Positions 33,076 through 43,385 of a stretch of DNA of 64,000 nucleotides are shown here, in pieces. A program made the position numbers and the translations under genes. The stretch's first letter is position 1. Each line of letters begins with the position of its first letter. The DNA is from Schistosoma haematobium (Eukaryota; Platyhelminthes; Trematoda; Strigeidida; Schistosomatidae), in contig NC_067196.1 in the NCBI RefSeq assembly GCF_000699445.3, forward strand, positions 1,984,001 through 2,048,000. Direction: 5' to 3'. The notes below the pieces were generated by a model. That model saw only the letters and a program-made list of their open reading frames with translations. It did no database searches and was not told where the DNA came from.

Positions 33076-34850
33076 TACCCGGAGTAGACCGACGGGCTTC
33101 AATAAGTTGCAAGGAACCAGAAGAAACCCAGTGCTTATAAGAGGGACGTTTCGCAAACCCACAACTGACTGTTCCCGCCATTTTCATGGCGTCATGCAAT
33201 TGCAATCAATGCTCATCTATACTTTTCGGTGGAGTGGTAGCTAGTCTAGAGGCTAGCTCGCTTCGATACTTACTAGCAACAGAAGTTGCAACCAGCTTGC
33301 TAACATCAATCCTTTGATGGCGGTCACTTCGTTGTCCACTGAAAAGTAAGGTAAGATTGGTGCAGATCAATGCATGATCAGATTCCAGATAGATACTACA
33401 TAAGGAACGGCAGTCTTGTACACAACTTTGCCATAGGTAGCTGATGGCGATGTGATCAATCTGAGTCCAGGCTTGAGATGCAGAGGGAGGACGCCAGGTG
33501 GCACATCGGCGATGACTGTGCCGAAAGTTAGTGCTAGCCAGAAACAGGTTGTGGTCTGTGCAAAGTTGCAGTAGACGGTCCCCGTTATCTGACCTGCGAC
33601 CAACGAGTCCCCATCGGCCAACTAAACGACTCTCTTCCCTGCCTAAACGCTCGACCTGAGCATTCAAGTCTCCGGCTAGTACTACAATATCTGTCGGACG
33701 CACTTTTTGGAGAAGGACAGATAACTGGTGGTAAAATTCATCCTTGATTGCATCCAGGCCGCAATCTGTCGGGGCATAGGCAAAGATGACGAAAAGACAT
33801 CGTTTGTCACGATGATTTCTTCGCACTTTGATGGAACTTTCTAATCTAACAGCACATAACCGACTGTTAATGTGGATCCAATCGATTAGTGCTGCCTCAG
33901 CTCTAGTCCTTAGTGCGAAACCAACGCCAGCAAGATCAGACGAAGATGCCACAGGGTTTTCGGATAAGCGCACGTAAAACAAGCTTTTCGAAGCGACAGA
34001 TGGAGATCAAAGTTGTAGTACTTCGCCAGAGTCTTGAATACGGGTCTCGGATAGACAACAAACATCGATATTAAGACTTTCCAAAGACATAGCCAACCCT
34101 ATCTGTTTTCCGACCTGCACTAATGTGCGAACGTTGAAGTCAGCCAGTTTGAATGGTGCACGTGGTTTCAAAAAACTGCTTCAGTTCTCGTATTCTGTGG
34201 TAACATACAATTTTCAACCGGACAGTGACTCGAGAACGTTTACATAGAGTCGAATTTCCACCAAAGACGAGCCGCTGTATAAGTATAAAAGAGGGTGAAT
34301 AATGTGGAAAATAATTATAATAATAATAATGACAATAATAGTAATAATAATAATAGTAATAATAATGACAATAATTGTAATGATAATAATTTGAATCAAT
34401 TGATTGTTTTTCGAAACGAGAAAAGTTATCTCCATAGACATAAAGAGTTCATCATTTGTGTGTGGGCTGTGATACTCCCCGGGTGCCCAAACCGAAGCAG
34501 GTGGTTATCTTAGGGGGCCACTCCCCGAGCCTCTGACCTAATGGTCTAACCCACAAAGCAGTGGAGCATCGTAAGGAGATGCAATCCCATGGTGGCCGCT
34601 GATCAACGATTGGTTCATACGCCATTTGTTCCCGCAGGTTACTGAAGCCCATGTGCACCACTGGTTTGTGATCCGGTTAAAGCGCCGGACATTCGCTTTT
34701 CGTCCTCTTATTTTCGTAAACAACACCCCCGCCGCAAGAAGGCAATGAGTAGGACTTCCCTGGCCGAGGCTGTATACGCGCGGCCGTGTGAGAGTATTTC
34801 GAGAGGGAGGTCGAACCCACCTCACTCTCGGCCATAATTAGGGCATTTGA
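33076..34850 (-). mobile_element. RTE-like LINE, 5' region plus endonuclease domain
   Basis: Minus strand from about 34830: 5' block, microsatellite (34307-34394), endonuclease start (34180-34016), one stop, then a 258-residue open frame 33982-33206 with VVLAGDLNAQVERLGREES, STNFRHSHRRCATWRPPS, QIDHIAISYLW and YLESDHALICTNL. These are the G-D-x-N, T-W and S-D-H signatures of apurinic/apyrimidinic endonucleases. A further decayed part (33205-33076) runs toward the missing RT domain. The element is 3'-truncated or deleted here. Confidence 0.85.
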
Positions 34851-35190
34851 GAGCCCTTTCATCGATAACTAACCTCAAACCTTGTAAGATACTGGGCCCT
34901 GACGGGTTACATCCACTGCTCCTGTCATCTCTTGCGGAAATTATTCCAAAACCGCTTGCGGCACTCCACAACATGTCCCTTTCACACGCTTAAATCCCTA
35001 GAGATTGGAAAGACGCTACAGTCAGTTCTATATTTGGGGATGGCCAGAGACAGATCGTATCCAATAACCGGCCTGTCGGTCCAACTAGCATTGTCGTTAA
35101 GTTACTTGAAAATAAAATTTGGGTAAGGTTGCTCAGCCACATAGATTTACACTCGAATGCATGTCTGTACATTAACCCATAAGCAATTCT
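34850..35190 (+). mobile_element. CR1-like LINE RT fragment
   Basis: A plus-strand frame reads LGPDGLHPLLLSSLAEIIPK, then RDWKDATVSSIFG and NNRPV, the first RT motifs (x-G-P-D-x-[IL]-x-P ... NYRP-like) of CR1-type elements. It has stops and frameshifts. Confidence 0.7.
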
Positions 35191-35600
35191 CCTATTGGTT
35201 GTAATATACAGATAATCAATAATTTATCCACACTCAATTAACACTCAAAAATATATATGGATTTTTAACACACTCACTCACTTTGCTTCGTCGTGTGCTT
35301 GCTAGCTGTACGCTTGCGGATTTTTATTAACCATTACCAATAAATTATCTCTACAACTGGTGTTCAGGCTTCTGTATAATCTCGAGTAAATTCTTAATTC
35401 TACTAGGAGATTAAGCCTACCTTAGATACTCAGTTAACAGGATATTATTCATTGTAGCCAGATATTGAGGACATTAGCTACAACAAACATACGAAAACAA
35501 TCGTTTCGGATAAGTAGATCTGTCATATACCAACTGTCGATCGTAAGCAGTACGAGATTTACCTATGGTTTTCTTACAAATATTCCGGGATATTTGGCAC
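35191..35600. other. Unassigned; possible LTR relic
   Basis: A segment with CAATAAATTATCTCTACAA followed by CTGGTGTTCAGG (35337-35370) resembles an LTR end with a downstream primer-site-like run, but I found no partner LTR or duplication. Confidence 0.2.
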
Positions 35601-35611
35601 TCACGCTTAAA

Positions 35612-36220
35612 TTATGCATGACCTGTCAACAAGAATAAGTCTCTACGCTTTAACAGCTTCCGGGTTTCCTTACGTGCTGACAATGGAATAAACGGCGGCG
35701 TTACGGACTCGAATGTAGCCTCGAACTTATTCCATTCGTCTTCGATCGATCCATCCGCGTTGACTGACCAATCAGTCGAGATAGCACAGTTTCTGATTGC
35801 TGGAATACTAGGTCGCCAGATATTGGGACGGGGTGGAGCAGATACAAATCGTATACCATATGTCCTAAATTTAAAGTGAAGTACAACGTGATCAGTTTTC
35901 ACTAGTGGAGGAAGGTGGTGAATATCAAAGACATCCTTACAGAGGTGGGTGAGGGCGTCGTCCAGCAGTGACGGATCATGTTGCAAATCAATATGTGTCG
36001 GTTTTGTGATACATTGTACAAGTGCACACTGAATAACGGTTGATAAAAGGTCGCTACCAAAACCTCCACTTGGATCTGTAAGCTCTATCCAGTTGATATG
36101 AGGTGCGTTGAAGTCCCCAATGATGAGACAACATTCTGTCATACTCCTAGAACAGATGTGTCTTAAGATAAAGTCATCAGCAAGGCAACACGGACTACGG
36201 TATATTCCCCCTATGGTCAA
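35612..36220 (-). mobile_element. CR1-like LINE endonuclease fragment
   Basis: A 202-residue minus-strand frame contains GGIYRSPCCLADD, CLIIGDFNAPHINW, QPTH-like KPTHIDLQHDPSLLD and LVKTDHVVLHF, the C-terminal half of an apurinic-type endonuclease, followed by the linker toward RT (ARKETRKLLKRRD). It is a relative of the plus-strand LINE that starts next to it. Confidence 0.8.
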
Positions 36221-36541
36221 TAACCCGTTTCTAGATTTAATCTTACAGCATATTGACGCGCGCTATCTTAAAAGGACAGTGGTATTGTTTCGCGTTGAAT
36301 TAGTTAACTGTTTTGATCGTAAATTATGTATCAAAACAACGATTTACACTTTAATTGAATTTACTACAGTTAAAGTGATATTCTATTGAGTTTTTTGGCT
36401 TTTGTGTATTTATTACATTCGAAAGCAATCTTGATCTGTATCAAAGTACTTTATTTAAGGTTTGAAATCTTGCTATAGTTTGTCTTGTGGTAATCTTTTA
36501 TTCGTTGACTGACATTTGTGTTCATACTGTGATCATATTTT
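36221..36541 (+). mobile_element. Probable 5' UTR of the CR1-like LINE
   Basis: Non-coding, T-rich leader directly before the PHD-like ORF1. The border with the minus-strand fragment near 36230 is approximate. Confidence 0.4.
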
Positions 36542-37578
36542 GTGTTACACCTCGATATGATTAAAATGGTTGGTAGTACTCACAAATGTGGACGACCAAA
36601 CTGTTTGTTTCATGTACAGGAGGGAATGCAGTGTGACAAATGCAATAAGTGGTTCCACAAAATGTGCACCCGTTTAAGTCCAACCGCATACAAAAGATGT
36701 TCGAAGCCTAACTCACATTGGCTTTGCATGTTTTACTGTGCCAACAAGGCATTATAAATACAGGAGGCTATGAGCCTATTGGCTTTGGCCTGTAAGAAGA
36801 ACGATGTCATATGCGCAGACAACACGGGCACTGACAGTCACGAATGTGTCCGTGTAGTACCTGCTGTTACGCGACGCCTCAAACAGCCGACTCTGATCGA
36901 CGTAAAAGTGAAATCTCCGTTGATATTAACAGGGAGAGTAGTACCACTTGGTACTGACATTTTTAATAATGCACCTTTAGTGGTAACCGAAGATCTGGAT
37001 AAAACAGTCACCGTTTCAAATAGTCCCAGTGATATGAGGGACAAAAATGGACTAACGTACGTAGGAAACGAAACGAAGAGAAAAAAGCTGTAAGCAGTAC
37101 ACAGGTAGTTAGTAACTCACTGGTGGACTCAAATTGTGAGCCACAAATTGCACTACCAAAATCTAATGGTAATAGTGAAACCCGTCTTGGCGTGACTGAG
37201 AAGAAAAATCTAATAACATCGATTATTATTGTGAGCAAATTGCGGGAGTCAAACGACCATGATCTAAAAATTAGACACGTGAATGAGTTAGAAAAGCTAG
37301 GAGAATACATTCGTAGTATTTTACCAGATAACTGCAAAGGAGTTCAGGTCAAAAAGTTGGTTAGAATAGGCAAGAGGACCAAGGACAATGTTGAACCCCA
37401 TCCATGCAGACTCCTTAAGGTAATCCTAGGATCGGAGAAGCAACGGGATCTCTTGTTAAGTAGCGCTCGTTGTCACGACAATTCTGACATCCGAGTTAGA
37501 CCTGACGTGTCTCTCGAAGATAGAATAAAGAGAAAGAAAGCACTAGCTAAACTTGAAACCTGTCGGCAAAACGGCTAG
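36542..37578 (+). pseudogene. CR1-like LINE ORF1 with PHD-like zinc finger
   Basis: Three consecutive frames. The first (36542-36757) holds a Cys/His-rich finger: CGRPNC, MQCDKCNKWFHKMCTRL, WLCMFYC, the C4HC3-like spacing of PHD fingers known from CR1-clade ORF1 proteins. The second (36770-37093) and third (37123-37578) carry a lysine-rich linker and an RVRPDVSLEDRIKRKKAL tail typical of LINE ORF1 C-termini. Stops and frame changes separate them, so no full ORF1 is made. Confidence 0.75.
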
Positions 37579-37639
37579 GAAAATTTCCGGCTAGTGGGTT
37601 TTCGGATAGTCAGGTCTTGGAAGCGAATGGTACCAAGGC

Positions 37640-38353
37640 CTGTGTGGATAGGCTGTTCTACTAAGGAGTTTTATATGTCAACACTCATAGTCTACGAAAT
37701 AAGTTCTATGAACTAGAAGCACTAGTGGACAGGTTAAAGCCACTCACAGTAGCAGTGACAGAAACTTGGTTAGTCCATAACTTAGACATTACTCCAGAAT
37801 TATCCGGATACCATTACATCAGGAGTGATAGACATAGATGTAGTTAAGGAGGCGGCGTCCTGTTATATATAGCCAATTGCATAAATATCCGCTCCTCTAC
37901 TAGCGAATACCATGATAGCGGTACTTGTGAAGTCATTAGCTGTAAGTTGGCAATAGGATGTAGTACATTTATGCTAGGTGTCATCTATCGCAGCTCAATC
38001 TGTTTAGCTGATGACTCTATTTTAGAGCACATTTATCTTTGGAGTGAAAATACTAGATGCTTGATAATAGGAGACTTTAGTGCACCTGATATTAGCTGGA
38101 CTGAGATGACCAAGAAAGGATCTATAAGCTCCTTTGATAGTAGGTTCCTGATAACAATAATGGAGCATGCACTAGTGCAGCAAGTATCCCAACCCACACG
38201 TTTTGATGTTAACCAGGGTTCCTCTCTGCTGAACTTGGTAATCACTCATGAGACTGAGGATATTGTCGACTTAAATATTCTTCCACCGTTAGTTAACAGC
38301 GATCACGCTGTTTTGTCACTCGCTTTTAGAACTAGGGATATGTTATAAGATCG
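37640..38353 (+). pseudogene. CR1-like LINE ORF2, endonuclease part (5' half of split element)
   Basis: The frame reads NTHSLRNKFYELEALVDRLK, VAVTETWL, GGGVLLY, LGVIYRSSICLADD, CLIIGDFSAPDISW, and VNSDHAVLSLAFRTRDML. T-E-T-W, G-D-F and S-D-H are endonuclease signatures. There is a stop just before GGGVLLY. At 38353 the element is broken by an inserted minus-strand LINE and resumes at about 43387. Confidence 0.85.
38297..38353 (+). repeat. Target-site duplication, left copy
   Basis: About 57 bp (core GATCACGCTGTTTTGTCACT) repeat at 43386-43443 with about four differences, flanking the inserted minus-strand LINE. Confidence 0.75.
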
Positions 38354-39465
38354 GTATGATGCTGTCCGTGGTCCTTTATAATAGGTCAAGTTTCTTCTTC
38401 AGTGCTCCTGGGAAGTCGATTGGACTAGCTGGGCCGACAGAGAGTTCCATTATTTAACAACTCTTAAGGGGTAGAAATTATGTCTATATTAAGTTTTGCT
38501 ATGTTGTGTCTCCAGTTTCTGGGTGTTGCCCTTTGGTTAGTGTTGGGACTGATCTTAAGTAGGTGTTTAAGATGATGTTCAGAAGTGATAAGAATACTAT
38601 AAGCTATTAATACATCACCTATAAAACGCCTATACACTAATAAGTAAAGGTCTATTGAATCGCGGCCCTCTTATTAAGATTTAAATTTGAGTCCTCGAAC
38701 TGATTTCGTGGCTCGCCTTTGGATACGCTCCAAAGTGTCCTTATCTTTTTGGAGTGAGAGTGGAAGTACTATGTTTCCGTACTCTGAATGGAAACGGATA
38801 AAACTGTTGAAGATTATACGGAAAGTTCTTCCGTCGAACTGTCCAAAAATGCACTTCAACTTTACCAGTACAAGGTTTGCTTGGATGTCATTTTTGTCAC
38901 AGTTGGCGTAAGACTTTAAATCATGGGTCACGAGGACTCCTAAATCTTTTTTGACTTCGAATATCACTATAGAGGAGTTTCCTAAGTTATAACTGTAGTC
39001 TGCGACATGTCGCATATGGACTACTTTACACTTTGAAATTTTAAAGGTAAGTGCGTTATTGTCTGCCCAACTTTGGAGTCGAGTCAGATTCTCTTGAAGT
39101 GCCTGTATATCGTCCTGATTGCGTATCTCTCTCCAAAGTTTAACATCATCGGCAAAGAGTAGCAATTCTGACGTTACCTGTTGAGGAAGATCATTTATGT
39201 AGGTCAAGAAGAGAAGAGGTCCTAGTACTGAGCCCTGAGGGACCCCACTAGGACATTCCGTAGCCTGAGATAAAGTGAAATTAACCCTTACCTTAAAGTG
39301 ACGATTTTTCAGGTATGAAGTAAGCCAATCGATTAGAGGCGTTCTGATATCCAGTCGTTTCAGCTTACTCATAAGATATATATGGTTAACCCTATCAAAA
39401 GCTTTTGAGAAATCAAGGTAAATGATATCAACCTTACGCTTGCGATCGAAGATGCTTGTCCATCT
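38354..39465 (-). mobile_element. Inserted CR1-like LINE, 3' part (RT C-half and 3' UTR)
   Basis: Minus-strand frame 39372-38674 (232 residues) reads MSKLKRLDIRTPLIDWLTSY, GVPQGSVLGPLLFLTYINDL, LLLFADDVKLWRE (catalytic FADD intact), LQSWADNNALTFKISKCKV, then LERIQRRATKSVRGL. Upstream of it (39465-39373) the frame IIYLDFSKAFDRVNH continues. Sequence 38354-38670 is its 3' UTR. Confidence 0.85.
39461..39465 (+). repeat. 5-bp target duplication, left (CATCT)
   Basis: CATCT here and at 42987-42991 directly flank the BEL/Pao element. Confidence 0.9.
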
Positions 39466-39871
39466 TGTTACGGGAGAACTGAAGACTTTTGACGGATTAA
39501 AACCTTTTATTGTACATTAATAATTTACTGTGCTTTTGGATGTAATTGTTTTACTTAACTTTTGAACTTGTTTGTTTATATCATTATTTCGGACATTTTG
39601 GTTTGTCTTTGGTTTGATATTTTGGTGCTTCTTTTGTCTTTGGTTTGGTATTTGGGAGTTTTGCTCCGGGAACCTACAAAATTGAAGGTTTGTTTTGTAA
39701 TTGTTATAATTATTGTTATTAGAACGACATTTGGTCGATTACTTGTGAATTACGAATAAACTTGGTATCTAAATTGGGACTTGGTTCTGTTGTTAATTTG
39801 GGTTCGTAATTTGCGAGTAGATCGATAGTCCGTACTTCAATAACTGGAACGAGCAAAACTTGGACGTAACA
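39466..39871 (+). repeat. 5' LTR of BEL/Pao element
   Basis: 406 bp, TG...CA, terminal inverted TGTTACG/CGTAACA. The solo LTR at 5568-5913 is an older relative. Confidence 0.9.
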
Positions 39872-40014
39872 TAAAGTTCTTCAATTATTGGTTCTGTGTT
39901 CATACCTTGGATTCTCTGGATATTTTGGGTCCAAATTCCTGGTCTTATTGGTCGATTCCGTTTGGATTAATTCGGATTTGTTTTGGTAATTGATTATTTG
40001 GAACAACAAATACG

Positions 40015-42423
40015 ATGGAAACACGGAGCAAAAGGCTGAAGGAAAATGACGAAATGGATGGTAAAATTCCTAAAGCTGTTTGTGGTATGTCTGATGTTAA
40101 TGATGATAAATGTGATGATGTTAGTCTTAATAGTATGTCCTCTAGCCAGCTAAGTGCTTCTAGATTAAAGTTAGATAAGGCATTACTGAGGAAAAGGAAT
40201 TTAGAGAAGAGACTTGAATTAGAACGGCAACTTAAGATGTTAGATCTACAAGAAGAGGTTGATATCGCTGAACTAGAATGCAAGGCCATCGAGGACGATG
40301 GACGATTACCCGTGGATAAATGTGGGATAAATGCTAAAGTGGAAAATTATTTGAATCATGATACTGGGTGTAATGATCATTCAGGGAAGGTCTGTAACAT
40401 CTCAAATGTCGATTGGGTTGAGGAACTGAAGGACACGTTACATACCATGGTTAGTAACATGGTTTTACCTAAGATCGATATGATGTACTTTGATGGGCAA
40501 CCAGGTCAGTATTACCGTTTCATTAGTCAGTTTAATAGCCTTATAGAGAGTAAATTGTCAGATAAGGGCCAATTGTTGTCGTATTTGTTATACTATTGTA
40601 AGGGAAAGGCTAGGACAGCTATTGAAGCTTGTATTTCATTGCCCATTCATTTGGGTTATGATAGAGCTAAACAGATTTTGTATGACCTGTTTGGTAAGGA
40701 ACACCTTGTTGCTCGCGACATGATTACTGAGTTATTTAACCACAAATCTGTTGAAGGATCAGCCGATGGCTTAACTGACTTTGCAATTAAGCTACGTAAT
40801 GTATGCATAACATTGAAGGAAATGGGGTATATGTCTGATATGAATTCTCCCGCTAATTTGGAAAGAATTGTGTCATGTTTACCATTAGAATTACAGAATA
40901 AGTGGGTGGAAGTTGCCGATAAGATCATGATGACCGGAAGGGAGCCGATCTATGAAGAATTTGTGATCTTTGTAGAAGAAAGAGCCAGGATTTCTCGAAC
41001 ACGTTTCGGTAGATTGGCACATTGTAACTCAAAGTTCAGTAAAGGTAATTATGAAGGTAAAGTTGATAAAAGATCGCGTTTTAATGTAGTTAAGCTGGAA
41101 CCAAGCAACTCATTCACGGCTCTCAGTTGCGGAATCTGCTTTGCTGATCACAAAGAGACAGATTGTACGAAGTTATTGAAAATGAATGTTACCGAAAGAA
41201 GACACGAAGTGAGAAGACGTGGTCTATGTTACCTGTGTTTAAGGAAGGGTCACATAGCGAAGTCATGCGACTCGGATATCAAGTGTGACGTTGGTAATTG
41301 CAAGGCTCTGCATAATTCATTGCTACATATTGATAGTATTAATAACCGTGTAGTGAACTTAGTAAAGGACTGGAACTCGTCGAAGGTTTGTCTGGGTTTT
41401 ATTCCGGTCAGGCTGTATGGTCCAAATGGAACTTTAGAAACTTACGCCCTTCTTGATAGTGGGTCGGATACTTCTCTTGTATGTGAAGAGATAATTAATC
41501 ATTTGGGTCTCAAGGGTAAGGAGACTTCGATAAAGGTGACTACCGTGAATGGAACTACTACTTGTGAATGTCAGGAAGTAAATTTAGAGATATTTTCATT
41601 AGATGAACGGGGTTACGTGAAGATCAATAAGGCTTATACGACCAAGAAGTTTCCGATCGATTATGTTGAACCTTTAACCGAGGAACAGCTAAGTTCGTGG
41701 GAGCATTTGAAAGACATAGCCCTTCCGACGTTGCAAAGTAATCTAGTAGGAGTGTTGATTGGGTGTGACACTCCAGACGCACATTGGGTTCTGGAACAAC
41801 GTCTGGGAGACCGGGAACATCCATTTGGTGTGCGTACGCCCCTCGGTTGGATGGTTTTAGGTCCCAGGGAGTCTTGTAGGTCCGTAAATACAGTACAGCG
41901 TTGTCATTCGCATGGTGTTTCACCGGATCTAGAAGGACTATATAGTCATGAGTTCGAGGAGGGAGAACATATTGGTAAACATGGTTCACTTGAATCAAAG
42001 GTCTATGTAACAGGGGAACTAAATGAAGAAATGTGTTTGGAAGATTCACTTAATAGACGGCAATACAATGTTAGTGTTGATGGGTCTCGTAATGAATCCT
42101 ATGGAAAGGTGGTAGACACTCCGTCTGTATTTACGAAGGATCTGATGTCTCTATTGAATTTACGTGACAACACTCTATGTGGTGACAGGTATTCTAAGAG
42201 ATGGAAGCAAGCGAATTACTTGGCACAAGTATTTTGGAGGCGTTGGTCCAAAGAGTATGTTTCTCTGTCGCAGCGTATAAACAAGTTGCCCTTAGGTCTA
42301 GTACAAAGAGTGATACCAAGTAAGGATAGATTAATGAGACAGGTAGAACTGAGGACAAAAAAGGGGCTTCTATTGAGAGATATTCGAAAACTGTGTCTTC
42401 TTGAAGCTGTAGATGGTAGGTAG
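40015..42423 (+). CDS. BEL/Pao gag-protease fused to pol C-terminal domain, 802 residues
   Basis: Domains in order: a charged coiled coil (about 45-95, KALLRKRNLEKRLELERQL); a gag/DUF1759-like region (about 155-300, MMYFDGQPGQYYRFISQFNS); a Cys-rich region ending in a CX2CX4HX4C knuckle (CYLCLRKGHIAKSC, about 406-419); a retropepsin-like active site (ALLDSGSDTSLV, about 479); the DUF1758-type segment GVLIGCDTPDAHWVLEQRLG and HPFGVRTPLGWMVLGP. Then, after about 90 residues, RYSKRWKQANYLAQVFWRRW and TKKGLLLRDIRKLCLLEA, which are the far C-terminal DUF5641-type domain of BEL pol. The RT, RNase H and integrase that normally lie between are missing, yet the frame is unbroken. Start chosen at the first ATG after the leader. 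Encodes structural gag and probably a protease. Confidence 0.85.
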   Translation: METRSKRLKENDEMDGKIPKAVCGMSDVNDDKCDDVSLNSMSSSQLSASRLKLDKALLRKRNLEKRLELERQLKMLDLQEEVDIAELECKAIEDDGRLPVDKCGINAKVENYLNHDTGCNDHSGKVCNISNVDWVEELKDTLHTMVSNMVLPKIDMMYFDGQPGQYYRFISQFNSLIESKLSDKGQLLSYLLYYCKGKARTAIEACISLPIHLGYDRAKQILYDLFGKEHLVARDMITELFNHKSVEGSADGLTDFAIKLRNVCITLKEMGYMSDMNSPANLERIVSCLPLELQNKWVEVADKIMMTGREPIYEEFVIFVEERARISRTRFGRLAHCNSKFSKGNYEGKVDKRSRFNVVKLEPSNSFTALSCGICFADHKETDCTKLLKMNVTERRHEVRRRGLCYLCLRKGHIAKSCDSDIKCDVGNCKALHNSLLHIDSINNRVVNLVKDWNSSKVCLGFIPVRLYGPNGTLETYALLDSGSDTSLVCEEIINHLGLKGKETSIKVTTVNGTTTCECQEVNLEIFSLDERGYVKINKAYTTKKFPIDYVEPLTEEQLSSWEHLKDIALPTLQSNLVGVLIGCDTPDAHWVLEQRLGDREHPFGVRTPLGWMVLGPRESCRSVNTVQRCHSHGVSPDLEGLYSHEFEEGEHIGKHGSLESKVYVTGELNEEMCLEDSLNRRQYNVSVDGSRNESYGKVVDTPSVFTKDLMSLLNLRDNTLCGDRYSKRWKQANYLAQVFWRRWSKEYVSLSQRINKLPLGLVQRVIPSKDRLMRQVELRTKKGLLLRDIRKLCLLEAVDGR

Positions 42424-42580
42424 CTACTCGAGTCCCTAGGCGTACTGGTGTAAGTCCTAGGGATCACGAGATTGTTGGTATATTGAATGCTTGTTGTTGA
42501 TTGCTTGTGATGTATATACTTGGATTCCTGCTACCTATTTACTTGTCTGTGAAAAGAACCAAGGTTCTTTTGGTCGGGAG

Positions 42581-42986
42581 TGTTACGGGAGAACTGAAGA
42601 CTTTTGACGGATTAAAACCTTTTATTGTACATTAATAATTTACTGTGCTTTTGGATGTAATTGTTTTACTTAACTTTTGAACTTGTTTGTTTATATCATT
42701 ATTTCGGACATTTTGGTTTGTCTTTGGTTTGATATTTTGGTGCTTCTTTTGTCTTTGGTTTGGTATTTGGGAGTTTTGCTCCGGGAACCTACAAAATTGA
42801 AGGTTTGTTTTGTAATTGTTATAATTATTGTTATTAGAACGACATTTGGTCGATTACTTGTGAATTACGAATAAACTTGGTATCTAAATTGGGACTTGGT
42901 TCTGTTGTTAATTTGGGTTCGTAATTTGCGAGTAGATCGATAGTCCGTACTTCAATAACTGGAACGAGCAAAACTTGGACGTAACA
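42581..42986 (+). repeat. 3' LTR of BEL/Pao element
   Basis: Same 406 bp as the 5' LTR; directly preceded by a GGTCGGGAG purine-rich run that may serve as polypurine tract. Confidence 0.9.
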
Positions 42987-42991
42987 CATCT

Positions 42992-43385
42992 GTCCGCCGC
43001 AGTTAGCAGGTTGGTTATACAAAAGTGGCCCTTCCTGAAACCATACTGTTGGGGTGAGAAGAAACTTAAGGACAGTGGATAGTCATATATACCATCGCAT
43101 ATCAGGGACTTCATGATTTGTGGAGGTATAGAGAGAAGAGCCATCGGTCGGTAACTTGAAGGTTCGCTGAGTCAACCTCATTCGAACATTGATGTGATGT
43201 GAGCCAACTTCCAATTTTCCGGTAATTTGCCTCGGCGTAGCAAGTGTGAGAACATCACGCTAAGCGGCATTGCCAGGATTGAGGCTGCTTCCCTCAGTAT
43301 GGCAGAATGGACCATATCTGGGCCAGGAGAAGTGTCTAGTCTTAAATGCTGTGACTTCCAGAAAACCAACTCAGCGCTTAGTGAA
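42992..43385 (-). mobile_element. Inserted CR1-like LINE, 5' part (first RT motifs)
   Basis: Minus-strand frames read RLDTSPGPDMVHSAIL, LLRRGKLPENWKLAHI, then after a shift SYRPMALLSIPPQIMKSLI and YGFRKGHFCITNLL. The text continues across the BEL insertion into 39465. The left border at 43385 is the point of 5' truncation. Confidence 0.8.

Larger units (their letters stand above)
39466..42986 (+). mobile_element. Young BEL/Pao LTR retrotransposon with internal pol deletion
   Basis: 3521 bp bounded by two 406-bp LTRs (39466-39871 and 42581-42986), each TGTTACGGGA...GTAACA. I find no difference between the two LTRs by eye. With the perfect 5-bp duplication this indicates a very recent insertion. 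Between the LTRs lies one long frame (40015-42423). There are no RT, RNase H or integrase motifs, so mobility would need proteins from a full-length relative. Confidence 0.9.

Noticed and set aside
39562..39759. 65-codon frame repeated at 42677-42874
   Set aside because: It lies inside the LTRs of the BEL element; it is repeated only because the LTRs are identical.
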